Part shown: piece by piece, positions 1-5,001 of the stretch
Layout of the letters: every line of letters begins with the position of its first letter
Numbering within the stretch: position 1 is the stretch's first letter
Assembly (NCBI GenBank): GCA_012800685.1
Contig: JAAZIT010000207.1
Coordinates: 1-5,827 of the forward strand
Reading direction: 5' to 3'
Length of the DNA stretch: 5,827 nucleotides
Origin: Clostridiales bacterium
Lineage (GTDB): Bacteria; Bacillota; Clostridia; Oscillospirales; Ruminococcaceae
Notes under the pieces: generated by a model
Database searches by the model: none
What the model was told of the DNA's origin: nothing
Seen by the model: only the letters and a program-made list of their open reading frames with translations
Made by a program: the position numbers and the translations under genes

Positions 1-213
1 ACAAATCCACAGAAGATTATACTTCATAATTTTAGAACTGTTTCAGACCATTTTGAATTAACTAAGAAAAAGGTGGCTGAAATTGCAGGTGAAGAAGTGG
101 CTAATTCTTTGCAAAAAAGTATTATTGAGGATAAACATCGTTTCCTTTCTAGTTGTGCAATAGCCATTAGAGAGCTTTTCTATACAAGAGGTGGATTTGA
201 TATTCATCGCTAA
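1..213 (+). CDS. C-terminal part of an unrecognised protein (5' end outside the window)
   Basis: Frame 1 is open from the first base to a TAA at 211-213 and gives 70 residues, so this is the 3' end of a longer gene. The peptide is charged and probably mostly alpha-helical, with Lys/Glu-rich stretches such as ELTKKKVAEIAGEE, and it ends in FYTRGGFDIHR. I see no catalytic motif, membrane segment or zinc site, and I do not recognise the family. It converges with leuA, which lies on the opposite strand. No strong terminator follows directly. The hairpin at 444-476 could stop transcripts from this side too, although its T-run on this strand is only four bases. The open frame and plausible composition support a real gene; the function is unknown. 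Confidence 0.6.
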   Translation, partial: TNPQKIILHNFRTVSDHFELTKKKVAEIAGEEVANSLQKSIIEDKHRFLSSCAIAIRELFYTRGGFDIHR

Positions 214-271
214 GATGTATTACTAAGCCACACGATATTATATATATAATGTATGACAAAGAAACACATAC

Positions 272-419
272 TTAGCTATTAGCTATTAACTATCAACTAT
301 TAACTATCTACTGTCTACAATTAGCTATCTCTTAGCGACAGCGTTGCTGCAGTTTAAGCCACTGGTTGCTAATCACTAATGACTAGCCATTAGTTGCTAG
401 TTGCTAGTTAATAGTCATA
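272..419. repeat. Two facing arrays of degenerate 7-bp repeats forming a long imperfect inverted repeat
   Basis: The left array (272-327) is built from consecutive heptamers such as TTAGCTA, TTAGCTA, TTAACTA, TCAACTA and TTAACTA. The right array (364-419) reads AGTTGCT, AGTTGCT, AGTTAAT and similar units, which are the same kind of unit in reverse orientation. The 24 bases at 283-306 match the reverse complement of 391-414 at 21 of 24 positions, so RNA or single-stranded DNA could form a long stem with a loop of about 84 nt. A smaller hairpin, CTAATG (376-381) with CATTAG (388-393), is nested and competes with it. The block fills most of the gap between the partial gene and the leuA terminator, and I see no ORF or promoter in it. 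The structure is read directly; its role is unknown. Confidence 0.8.
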
Positions 420-443
420 AATACAAAATAACATTATAACAAA

Positions 444-476
444 AAAAGACTGAAGCGTAAATAGCTTCAGTCTTTT
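444..476 (-). terminator. Intrinsic terminator of leuA
   Basis: AAAAGACTGAAGC (444-456) pairs perfectly with GCTTCAGTCTTTT (464-476) around a 7-nt loop. On the minus strand the stem runs into seven Ts (441-447 as As on the plus strand), a classic Rho-independent terminator about 40 bp beyond the leuA stop. On the plus strand the T-run is only four bases, so it is a weaker terminator for the upstream partial gene. Confidence 0.93.
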
Positions 477-513
477 GAAATTTATATATTTATAGAATTA
501 GAAATCCAATAAA

Positions 514-2172
514 CTAAACAATTTTGTTGATTGCTGAAATAAGAGCGTTAATTGATGCGCTAATAATGTCTGTATGAGTGCCAGCTCCCCAAATTTTCTT
601 ACCTTGATAGACTATGCCAACGTAAGCGCAGGCTAGTGATTTTGAGCCACTTTCTAAAGCGTGTTCTTGATAGGTTTCAATTGAGAATTCAAAGCCAGTG
701 GCTTCCATTAATGTGTTTGATACAGCGTCAAGACGACCATTTCCTTGGGCAATATATTCCTTAGCCTCTCCGCCAACTGATACCATAACCTTTGCTTCAA
801 TAATACCCTCAGGCTTCTGAATAAAGTGAGCTTCGTTAATTTCAACCTTTCCAGAGATGTTAAGATAGGTTTCAATAAATATGTCATAAACCTCTTCTGG
901 CATAAGCTCCTTGTGCTGATGGTCGGAAATGTTTTTAACAACATATCCAAAATCTTCTTTCATCTTAGCAGGAAGTTCGAAACCGTATTGCTGTTGAAGT
1001 AGATAACCAATTCCACCCTTGCCGGATTGAGAGTTAATTCTAATAACGTCACCCTCATATTCTCTTCCAATATCCTTAGGGTCGATTGGAAGATAGGGAA
1101 CTGTCCAGTGCTTACAGTCATTGGTTTCTCTCCAGTTCATGCCCTTTGCAATAGCGTCTTGATGAGAGCCTGAAAATGCAGCAAATACAAGACTTCCTGA
1201 ATAAGGGGAACGCTCGTAAACTTTCATTCTGGTTACACGCTCGTAAACCTCAACAAGCTCTGGTAGATTTTCGAAATGAAGCTCAGGGTCAACGCCTTGA
1301 GCGTACATATTTAGTGCCAAGGTTACTATGTCAACGTTACCTGTTCTTTCGCCGTTTCCAAAAAGAGTTCCCTCAATTCTGTCAGCACCGGCAAGTAATC
1401 CTAGCTCACTGTCAGCAACAGCACAGCCACGGTCGTTGTGTGGGTGAAGTGATACAATAACATTTTCACGATTGTTAATGTTGTCGCACATATATTCAAT
1501 TTGACTGGCGTAGACATGAGACATAGAATGTTGAACTGTAACAGGAAGATTTAAAATAACCTTGTTGTCACTAGTTGGTTGCCAAATATCAATGACAGCG
1601 TTGCTAATTTCTAAAGCGAAATCCATTTCAGTTCCGGTAAAGCTTTCTGGTGAATATTCAAATCTAAAGTTACCGGGGGTTTTAGCTTTGTATTCGTTAA
1701 GAAGCGTAGCACCGGTAATGGCGATTTTAATAATATCCTCTTTTGATTTCTTAAAAACCTGTTCTCTTTGAGCCACAGAGGTTGAGTTGTAAAGGTGAAC
1801 TATAGCATTCTTACAGCCCTCAAGTGCTTCAAAAGTTTTCTTAATGATATGTTCTCTTGCTTGTGTAAGAACTTGAATTGTAACATCATCAGGAATTAAG
1901 TTTTGCTCAATTAGGGCGCGACAAAACTCATATTCAGTCTCTGAAGCGGCAGGAAAGCCAATTTCAATTTCCTTAAACCCAACTCCAACAAGATATTTAA
2001 AGAATTCAAGCTTTTCTTCAAGACTCATAGGAATGATAAGAGCTTGATTTCCATCTCTAAGGTCAACAGAGCACCATATTGGAGCTTTGTCTATCGATTC
2101 TTTTTCTGCCCATTTCATACTTTTAACAGGAGGCATAAAATAGCATCTAGTGTACTTGTTTGAATTTTTCAT
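514..2172 (-). CDS. leuA: 2-isopropylmalate synthase, long LeuA form
   Basis: The 552-residue product should catalyse the first committed step of leucine synthesis, acetyl-CoA + 2-oxoisovalerate to 2-isopropylmalate, in the cytoplasm. The HMGL-like TIM barrel covers roughly residues 30-310. Visible motifs are LRDGNQ (38-43, with Asp40 a metal ligand in this family), HPHNDRG (243-249, His243 and His245 metal ligands) and GNGERTGN (272-279, Asn279 ligand). SGSHQDAI (334-341) lies in the linker subdomain. The C-terminal LeuA regulatory domain (about 430-552) is complete, including GRLDAVSNTL and an ending GAGTHTDIISASINAL. In this family that domain binds leucine, so feedback inhibition is expected. 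Length and the MPPVKSMKW N-terminal region fit the long form found in actinobacteria, fungi and many clostridia rather than the short form plus separate domain. The ATG at 2170-2172 is preceded by GAGGG eight bases upstream. It is a single-gene unit with its own T-box leader and terminator. Confidence 0.97.
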   Translation of the reverse strand: MKNSNKYTRCYFMPPVKSMKWAEKESIDKAPIWCSVDLRDGNQALIIPMSLEEKLEFFKYLVGVGFKEIEIGFPAASETEYEFCRALIEQNLIPDDVTIQVLTQAREHIIKKTFEALEGCKNAIVHLYNSTSVAQREQVFKKSKEDIIKIAITGATLLNEYKAKTPGNFRFEYSPESFTGTEMDFALEISNAVIDIWQPTSDNKVILNLPVTVQHSMSHVYASQIEYMCDNINNRENVIVSLHPHNDRGCAVADSELGLLAGADRIEGTLFGNGERTGNVDIVTLALNMYAQGVDPELHFENLPELVEVYERVTRMKVYERSPYSGSLVFAAFSGSHQDAIAKGMNWRETNDCKHWTVPYLPIDPKDIGREYEGDVIRINSQSGKGGIGYLLQQQYGFELPAKMKEDFGYVVKNISDHQHKELMPEEVYDIFIETYLNISGKVEINEAHFIQKPEGIIEAKVMVSVGGEAKEYIAQGNGRLDAVSNTLMEATGFEFSIETYQEHALESGSKSLACAYVGIVYQGKKIWGAGTHTDIISASINALISAINKIV

Positions 2173-2249
2173 TTTTATTACCCTCGCTTATAATTATTTT
2201 ACTTGAGAAAATAAGTTATAAAAGGCAGAGATGAATTAATTTTTGCAAT

Positions 2250-2293
2250 AAAAAAAGCCCTGTCTCTTACAAAAAACTGTAAAGAGACGAGCT
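2250..2293 (-). terminator. Regulated terminator of the T-box leader
   Basis: On the minus strand the stem AGCTC-GTCTCTTTAC (2279-2293) pairs with GTAAGAGAC-AGGGCT (2256-2270) with two small bulges, closed by an 8-nt loop. Seven Ts follow (2250-2256 on the plus strand as As). It ends leader transcripts about 80 nt before the leuA start when tRNA-Leu is charged. Confidence 0.93.
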
Positions 2294-2315
2294 AAAACTC
2301 GTGGTACCACTCTTT
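2281..2315 (-). promoter_or_regulatory. T-box antiterminator hairpin
   Basis: On the minus strand AAAGAG pairs with CTCTTT and ACGAG pairs with CTCGT, separated on the 5' side by the 7-nt bulge TGGTACC and closed by a 6-nt loop. This is the standard antiterminator with the tRNA-acceptor-binding bulge. It shares 2281-2293 with the terminator stem, so the two folds exclude each other. Confidence 0.92.
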
Positions 2316-2533
2316 TTCGTAAACTGCTCACGCAGAATACCTTAGCCACATCTAACAATGTGCTTCTCTGTAACGGGAGAACCGACTTAAACCTACTAAA
2401 CTTCGGTTAAGCTGCTCAAGGACGAGTTATCACAGATTACCAGTACCGTCTTACACCAACCGACAGCTCTCTTTGCCTGAAAGAATCTGCTTTTGTTCCT
2501 ATCACTGCATTTATTTTCATCAAGTTAATATTT

Positions 2534-2562
2534 AGTATAAATCATTTGTTAGCGTTTGTCAA
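2534..2562 (-). promoter_or_regulatory. Sigma-A type promoter of the leuA T-box leader
   Basis: On the minus strand TTGACA (2557-2562) and TATACT (2534-2539) are separated by exactly 17 bases. Transcription should start near 2527, which puts the T-box leader at its usual length of about 280 nt. The promoter is divergent from the tRNA-Pro promoter, with about 85 bp of AT-rich DNA between the two -35 boxes and no other recognisable feature there. Confidence 0.9.
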
Positions 2563-2646
2563 CCCCAAAACCCTATAGCAAAACGCAAAAAAAATTAAAA
2601 TAAAACCACCCAATGTTGTGCAAAACGTCAAAACTTTGAAAACACC

Positions 2647-2675
2647 TTGACAAAAACAACAAAGTGACGTATAAT
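2647..2675 (+). promoter_or_regulatory. Perfect-consensus sigma-A promoter of tRNA-Pro
   Basis: TTGACA (2647-2652) and TATAAT (2670-2675) are both exact consensus hexamers with a 17-base spacer, as expected for a strong stable-RNA promoter. The predicted start is near 2682, about 96 bases before the mature tRNA. Confidence 0.93.
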
Positions 2676-2681
2676 AATTAA

Positions 2682-2777
2682 GCTGTCTGATGACGCAGAG
2701 GCAATAATGCGAGAAGAATAGAATATCCATTATGTGTATGGGCTTTCAGGAAATTTGCTGTACACTAACGTCAACAA
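2682..2777 (+). other. Long transcribed leader before tRNA-Pro
   Basis: The predicted transcript carries about 96 nt before the mature tRNA, more than most single tRNA genes have. Weak local stems are possible: CGCA/TGCG around 2695-2712, CCAT/ATGG at 2727-2741 and GTGTA/TACAC around 2734-2765. A four-codon ORF (ATG at 2707, MREE) sits behind AGAGG. I recognise no known small RNA or riboswitch here. It may simply be removed by RNase P. Confidence 0.4.
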
Positions 2778-2854
2778 CGGGGCGTAGCTCAGTTTGGTAG
2801 AGTGCTTGGTTTGGGACCAAGATGCCGCAGGTTCAAGTCCTGTCGCCCCGACCA
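2778..2854 (+). tRNA. tRNA-Pro (anticodon UGG)
   Basis: The 77-nt cloverleaf has acceptor strands CGGGGCG (2778-2784) and CGCCCCG (2844-2850), all seven positions paired. The anticodon stem CTTGG/CCAAG encloses the loop TTTGGGA, giving anticodon TGG at 2812-2814, which reads proline CCN codons. The T-arm carries GGTTCAAGTCC. The discriminator is A (2851) and CCA is encoded (2852-2854). It has its own promoter and terminator, so it is a single-tRNA unit. Confidence 0.98.
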
Positions 2855-2862
2855 AACGTTAA

Positions 2863-2910
2863 AACCTGTCGTAAAATCTGTTAAATTGATTTTATGGCAG
2901 GTTTTTGTTT
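2863..2910 (+). terminator. Intrinsic terminator of tRNA-Pro
   Basis: AACCTGTCGTAAAATC (2863-2878) pairs over all 16 positions, two of them G-U wobbles, with GATTTTATGGCAGGTT (2888-2903), with a 9-nt loop. The T-rich run TTTTTGTTT follows from 2902. It begins nine bases after the tRNA CCA end. Confidence 0.92.
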
Positions 2911-2985
2911 GTAAAGTAAAGAACTGAATAAACATAAACTCAATAGGCAGAACCTTACAGTATCTATGTTGGGAGGTACAGGAAA

Positions 2986-3492
2986 ATGAATGACGGCGAA
3001 AAAGGATATGAATATAAAATCGCTTCAATGGATGAACTCAGGTTGAGATGGGATAGAAACATAGCTGAAAATGCTGGAGATGAGCGATGGATTAACTGGG
3101 GCAATGAAGCAATAAAGGATAACAAAATTGGCAAATGTAAAACTTTTGTTATTCTCTTTAATAAAGTCCCCATCGGTGAGGGAACTTTATTACTCTCACC
3201 AGAGTGTAGTGGAATAAACGGCAGAACGGAACTTGCTGACGGTAACTATAGGACTAATATAAATGCATTAAGAATAGAAAAGAAACATGAAGGCCAAGGT
3301 CATATCTCTAAACTTGTAAAACATATGGAGCGATATGCAACTGATAGAGGATATAAAGCTATTACTATCGGTGTTGAGGCAAGCGAGACTCGAAATTTAG
3401 CTATATACTTACATTGGGGTTATAATACATTCGTCATGTCTGCAATTGAAGATAATGCTTTGGTTTTATATTATTTAAAAGCATTAGAATAA
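2986..3492 (+). CDS. GNAT-family N-acetyltransferase, substrate unknown
   Basis: The 168-residue protein has the length and order of a single GNAT domain, which transfers acetyl from acetyl-CoA to an amine. The central strand ending NALRIEKKHEGQGHISKL (93-110) contains K-x-x-G-x-G (100-105), a conservative form of the acetyl-CoA pyrophosphate loop. RNLAIYLHWGY (136-146) matches motif B at the C-terminal side of the fold. No signal peptide or membrane segment is seen, so it should be cytoplasmic. The start ATG has GGGAGG (2971-2976) nine bases upstream. No clear promoter is visible after the tRNA terminator; TTGTTT (2905-2910) with TAAACA (2929-2934) is only a weak candidate, and read-through from tRNA-Pro is possible. 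Substrate cannot be inferred; antibiotic, polyamine, peptide or metabolite amines are all possible. Confidence 0.88.
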   Translation: MNDGEKGYEYKIASMDELRLRWDRNIAENAGDERWINWGNEAIKDNKIGKCKTFVILFNKVPIGEGTLLLSPECSGINGRTELADGNYRTNINALRIEKKHEGQGHISKLVKHMERYATDRGYKAITIGVEASETRNLAIYLHWGYNTFVMSAIEDNALVLYYLKALE

Positions 3493-3507
3493 TGCCGCAA
3501 TAAAAAT

Positions 3508-3526
3508 GCATCTATTTTGTCAGACC
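3508..3526 (+). repeat. Post-stop 19-bp direct repeat, copy A
   Basis: gcatctattttgtcagacc begins 16 bases after the acetyltransferase stop codon. It matches 4548-4566, which begins 10 bases after the methyltransferase stop, at 18 of 19 positions. The shared placement just behind two unrelated genes marks the start of a repeated intergenic module. Confidence 0.85.
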
Positions 3527-3590
3527 CTGCCATTTTAGCAAAGATTATATTCCAGTATAATAAGTTCTTTTACCTGCGTAAACTACGAAG

Positions 3591-3653
3591 GTTCAAATCC
3601 CTACACCGAAAAGCTAAATATATCTTTTTTATAGTCTTTAGACAAACGTCGAA
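3591..3653 (+). repeat. Core intergenic repeat, copy A (T-loop-like box to GTCGAA)
   Basis: This block starts GTTCAAATCCCTACACC and ends TATAGTCTTTAGACAAACGTCGAA in parts shared with 4711-4768. The two copies align along their whole length with a few short gaps. The opening resembles a tRNA T-loop (GGTTCAAATCC), but the surrounding bases do not make a tRNA cloverleaf. A shorter third copy lies at 4951-4986. Confidence 0.85.
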
Positions 3654-3688
3654 AGAAGTTAATTGTTGTAAAAACGGTTGACTTCTTT
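3652..3688 (+). terminator. Module A hairpin, probable terminator of the acetyltransferase gene
   Basis: AAAGAAGTTAA (3652-3662) pairs with TTGACTTCTTT (3678-3688) over 11 positions, one a wobble, with a 15-nt loop. TTATGTTTT follows, so it could act as a modest terminator. Its 3' arm contains the -35 box of the next promoter. Confidence 0.6.
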
Positions 3689-3706
3689 TATGTTTTATGC
3701 TACACT
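3678..3706 (+). promoter_or_regulatory. Promoter of the leader peptide and methyltransferase
   Basis: TTGACT (3678-3683) and TACACT (3701-3706) are 17 bases apart. A TG at 3698-3699 gives an extended -10 (TGCTACACT). The -35 is wholly inside the 3' arm of the preceding hairpin. Predicted start is near 3713, about 110 bases before the methyltransferase. Confidence 0.8.
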
Positions 3707-3733
3707 GCGTATAGTATTTGAAGGGAGTGGTCT

Positions 3734-3778
3734 ATGATGAAAAGTTTCTATACAATAAGAGGTAACCGACTGAAATAA
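3734..3778 (+). CDS. Putative 14-residue leader peptide
   Basis: AAGGGAG (3721-3727) lies at Shine-Dalgarno distance before ATGATG at 3734-3739. Either ATG opens a frame reading MMKSFYTIRGNRLK with a TAA stop at 3776-3778. The stop is directly followed by a hairpin and then the methyltransferase ribosome binding site. This is the layout of ribosome-mediated attenuators that control antibiotic-resistance and amino-acid genes. No run of one amino acid points to a particular signal. The ribosome binding site makes translation likely; the regulatory role is inferred. Confidence 0.5.
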   Translation: MMKSFYTIRGNRLK

Positions 3779-3779
3779 C

Positions 3780-3816
3780 AGGCAAAGTGGTAATTCATTT
3801 TGCCTAAATGAAAGGA
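3780..3816 (+). promoter_or_regulatory. Candidate attenuator: two mutually exclusive hairpins before the methyltransferase
   Basis: AGGCAAA (3780-3786) can pair with TTTGCCT (3799-3805). Alternatively TTCATTT (3794-3800) can pair with AAATGAA (3806-3812) around a 5-nt loop. The two stems share 3799-3805 and cannot coexist. The second covers the first bases of the Shine-Dalgarno AAAGGA (3811-3816), so folding could gate translation. A ribosome stalled in the leader peptide just upstream would disrupt the first stem. Confidence 0.45.
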
Positions 3817-3824
3817 TTAATGAA

Positions 3825-4538
3825 ATGGATTACAAGAATTTAATAAATAAATTAGAAGAAAGCAAGCACCTTATAAGTATGACCCCGCTTGATAAAATTG
3901 TCGAGATAGGCTTTACATCTGGTATGAATCAGGATTCATTTGTTCTTGATCTTTGCTGCGGCTATGGTGAAATGCTAAAAGTATGGCATCAAGCATTTGG
4001 TATTAAAGGAATAGGTGTAGATATATGTAAAGAATTTATAGACGAAGGGAAAATATTACTCAAACATGAAAACATTGATGACATTTCACTGATTGAAGCA
4101 GATGTACTTAACTGGAAAAGTGATAAGAAGTTTGACTATGTTTGTTTAAGCGGTGAAGATTTTGGAGGATTTGAAAGAACAATTCAACTCCTTGAGCAGT
4201 ATGTAAAACCAAACGGAAAACTCATTATTGGTACACGCTTTTCAAAGGTTGAAAGTCCTCCCATGGAATTAATTGAATTTGAGGGAGAAACGCTTTCGTT
4301 GCGGTCTATTAATGAAATTGTAAGAAAGTTTGATTACTTTATAACATCAATGGCAAGCGATACAGATGCAGAATGGGAACGTTATATTATGTGGAGCGCT
4401 CGCAGACACTTAGAAAATCTACGTAATAATCCCAATGATGAAAATTGTCAAGATTGGTGTGAAAAGTGGTATACTAGCTACTTTGGTTTTAGAAGAAAAT
4501 ATGAAGGCTATGTCTTATTGGTAATTGAAAAACTGTAA
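3825..4538 (+). CDS. Class I SAM-dependent methyltransferase, substrate unknown
   Basis: The 237-residue protein carries the Rossmann-type methyltransferase signatures in order: motif I VLDLCCGYG (40-48, SAM-binding glycine loop), GIGVD (62-66, acidic residue at the end of beta-2 for the ribose), IEADVLNW (90-97) and FDYVCLSG (103-110, the motif IV position). PNGKLIIGTRF (129-139) fits strand 5 and its turn. The C-terminal part, rich in Trp, Tyr and Arg (EWERYIMWSARRH, 183-195), probably forms the substrate lid. There is no NPPY or PC motif of DNA methyltransferases, so a small-molecule or other target is more likely. The ATG at 3825 has AAAGGA (3811-3816) eight bases upstream. Start codons at 3808 and 3820 are in another frame and give an 11-codon ORF overlapping the true start. 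The gene has its own promoter and leader, which suggests regulated expression. Confidence 0.88.
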   Translation: MDYKNLINKLEESKHLISMTPLDKIVEIGFTSGMNQDSFVLDLCCGYGEMLKVWHQAFGIKGIGVDICKEFIDEGKILLKHENIDDISLIEADVLNWKSDKKFDYVCLSGEDFGGFERTIQLLEQYVKPNGKLIIGTRFSKVESPPMELIEFEGETLSLRSINEIVRKFDYFITSMASDTDAEWERYIMWSARRHLENLRNNPNDENCQDWCEKWYTSYFGFRRKYEGYVLLVIEKL

Positions 4539-4547
4539 TTTTTCTTG

Positions 4548-4566
4548 GCATCTTTTTTGTCAGACC
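4548..4566 (+). repeat. Post-stop 19-bp direct repeat, copy B
   Basis: gcatcttttttgtcagacc begins 10 bases behind the methyltransferase stop and differs from 3508-3526 at one position. The next 65 bases contain only short ORFs, including a 14-codon frame at 4602 (MDGEIDELVRLIIR) without a clear ribosome binding site. Confidence 0.85.
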
Positions 4567-4630
4567 ATATGAAACACTTATTGCAATCTAAATCATGAAT
4601 TATGGACGGAGAAATAGATGAACTTGTGAG

Positions 4631-4648
4631 GCTTATCATTAGATAAGC
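4631..4648 (+). repeat. Short inverted repeat inside module B
   Basis: GCTTATC (4631-4637) pairs with GATAAGC (4642-4648) with a 4-nt loop. No T-run follows, so it is not a convincing terminator. It has no counterpart in module A. Confidence 0.5.
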
Positions 4649-4697
4649 TTTACATCAATATACAATATAGCTTTACAGCAACTATAGAATACACAAT
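4646..4697 (+). repeat. Imperfect tandem repeat inside module B
   Basis: AGCTTTACATCAATATACAA (from 4646) recurs with insertions as AGCTTTACAGCAACTATAGA and onward to ACACAAT (4669-4697). This makes module B longer than module A. The role is unknown. Confidence 0.45.
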
Positions 4698-4710
4698 GCG
4701 CTTCACGCGA

Positions 4711-4768
4711 GTTCATATCCCTACACTGAAAGGCAAAAACATTTTTATAGTCTTTAGACAAAGTCGAA
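4711..4768 (+). repeat. Core intergenic repeat, copy B
   Basis: The block opens GTTCATATCCCTACACTGAA and closes TATAGTCTTTAGACAAA then GTCGAA. The 17 bases from TATAG to ACAAA are identical to copy A (3630-3646). It lies about 170 bases behind the methyltransferase stop and directly in front of a long palindrome. Confidence 0.85.
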
Positions 4769-4803
4769 CCGTGTCGACTCTTTCAAAAGAGTCGACACGG
4801 TTC
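4766..4803 (+). terminator. Module B 18-bp perfect inverted repeat, probable methyltransferase terminator
   Basis: The 18 bases at 4766-4783 are the exact reverse complement of 4786-4803, with only CA between them. The practical fold is a 17-bp stem with a TCAA loop, and each arm contains GTCGAC. The downstream sequence is T-rich (TTCATTTATT) but not a clean run, so termination is likely but not certain. Its 3' arm includes the -35-like TCGACA. Confidence 0.7.
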
Positions 4804-4820
4804 ATTTATTATGGTAAGAT
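4792..4820 (+). promoter_or_regulatory. Candidate promoter in module B
   Basis: TCGACA (4792-4797) and TAAGAT (4815-4820) are 17 bases apart and sit in the same position relative to the hairpin as the promoters of modules A and C. The match is weaker than in those copies, and no intact gene follows within 300 bases. Confidence 0.45.
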
Positions 4821-4841
4821 GTATAAACACTAGGCTGATAA

Positions 4842-4943
4842 AAAAAGAATGATTACAGGAAGCAATTATCAAAACGTACAAATCCAATCGATATATTGCT
4901 TTTTAAATGTGGTTGTGGTAAAATGAGCATACGGATATGCAGA
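4842..4943 (+). pseudogene. Possible decayed gene fragment between modules B and C
   Basis: The stretch between the module B promoter and module C holds no intact gene. One frame after a TAA at 4839-4841 is open without a usable start and reads a protein-like basic peptide including RTNPIDILLFKCGCGK. Another frame gives a 25-codon ORF (ATG 4849) without a ribosome binding site. Because the module promoters otherwise precede genes, this may be a remnant of a lost cassette. The evidence is weak and it could equally be non-coding spacer. Confidence 0.2.
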
Positions 4944-4950
4944 GCCACCC

Positions 4951-4986
4951 TTCTTATAGTATTTATACAAACGAAAACTTGTCGAA
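4951..4986 (+). repeat. Core intergenic repeat, diverged copy C
   Basis: TTCTTATAGTATTTATACAA followed by ACG and, after a small insertion, GTCGAA aligns with the second half of copies A and B. The T-loop-like opening and the post-stop box are not seen here, so this copy is shorter or more decayed. Confidence 0.65.
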
Positions 4987-5001
4987 TCTTTAAAAAGGTT
5001 T
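4984..5001 (+). repeat. Module C hairpin
   Basis: GAATCTT (4984-4990) can pair with AAGGTTT (4995-5001), including two wobbles at T4987-G4998 and G4984-T5001, around a 4-nt loop. It is much weaker than the hairpins of modules A and B but lies in the equivalent place between GTCGAA and the promoter. Confidence 0.4.

Larger units (their letters stand above)
2250..2527 (-). promoter_or_regulatory. T-box riboswitch leader of leuA, leucine specifier CUC
   Basis: The leader of about 278 nt lies between the promoter and leuA on the minus strand and has the T-box parts in order. Stem I includes the conserved AGAGAG region and distal GGTTGGTGTAAGACGG. A specifier loop follows in which CTC (plus-strand 2424-2426) sits before a purine, between helices AGGA/TCCT and GCAGATT/AATCTGT. 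Next come the Stem II/III region, the T-box motif AGAGTGGTACCACGAG (2298-2313) and the terminator. CUC is a leucine codon, matching the gene. The bulge UGGU can pair with an ACCA tRNA end, as expected for tRNA-Leu with discriminator A. Uncharged tRNA-Leu should stabilise the antiterminator and switch leuA on; charged tRNA allows termination. The parts are seen; the mechanism is known for the family. Confidence 0.95.

Noticed and set aside
708..950. Minus-strand ORF of 80 codons
   Set aside because: It lies inside leuA in another frame and has no ribosome binding site or recognisable domain.
1176..1771. Plus-strand ORFs opposite leuA (94 and 69 codons)
   Set aside because: Antisense shadows of a clearly conserved enzyme gene, with no family signal.
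2542..2730. Minus-strand ORF of 62 codons
   Set aside because: It spans two divergent promoters and their spacer, and its Cys/Phe-rich composition is typical of a chance frame in AT-rich DNA.
2789..3028. Minus-strand ORF with the peptide GRQDLNLRHLGPKPSTLPN
   Set aside because: The C-terminal peptide is the antisense translation of the tRNA-Pro gene, a well-known false protein signature. The rest covers the tRNA terminator and spacer.
2964..3173. Minus-strand ORF of 69 codons
   Set aside because: It lies opposite the 5' half of the acetyltransferase gene and is explained by that gene.
3580..3615. A second tRNA gene ending in GGTTCAAATCC
   Set aside because: The T-stem has mismatches, and no acceptor, D-arm or anticodon arm can be built from the upstream sequence.
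3640..3700. Integron attC site
   Set aside because: The repeat boxes lack properly paired RYYYAAC and GTTRRRY core sites; isolated matches such as GTTTAAC at 4998-5004 have no partner, and no integrase is present.
4602..4646. Small protein gene MDGEIDELVRLIIR
   Set aside because: Fourteen codons, no Shine-Dalgarno sequence and no promoter of its own; there is not enough to call it a gene.
3508..4986. CRISPR array
   Set aside because: The repeats are composite, imperfect, few and about 1 kb apart, with genes between them and no regular spacers.
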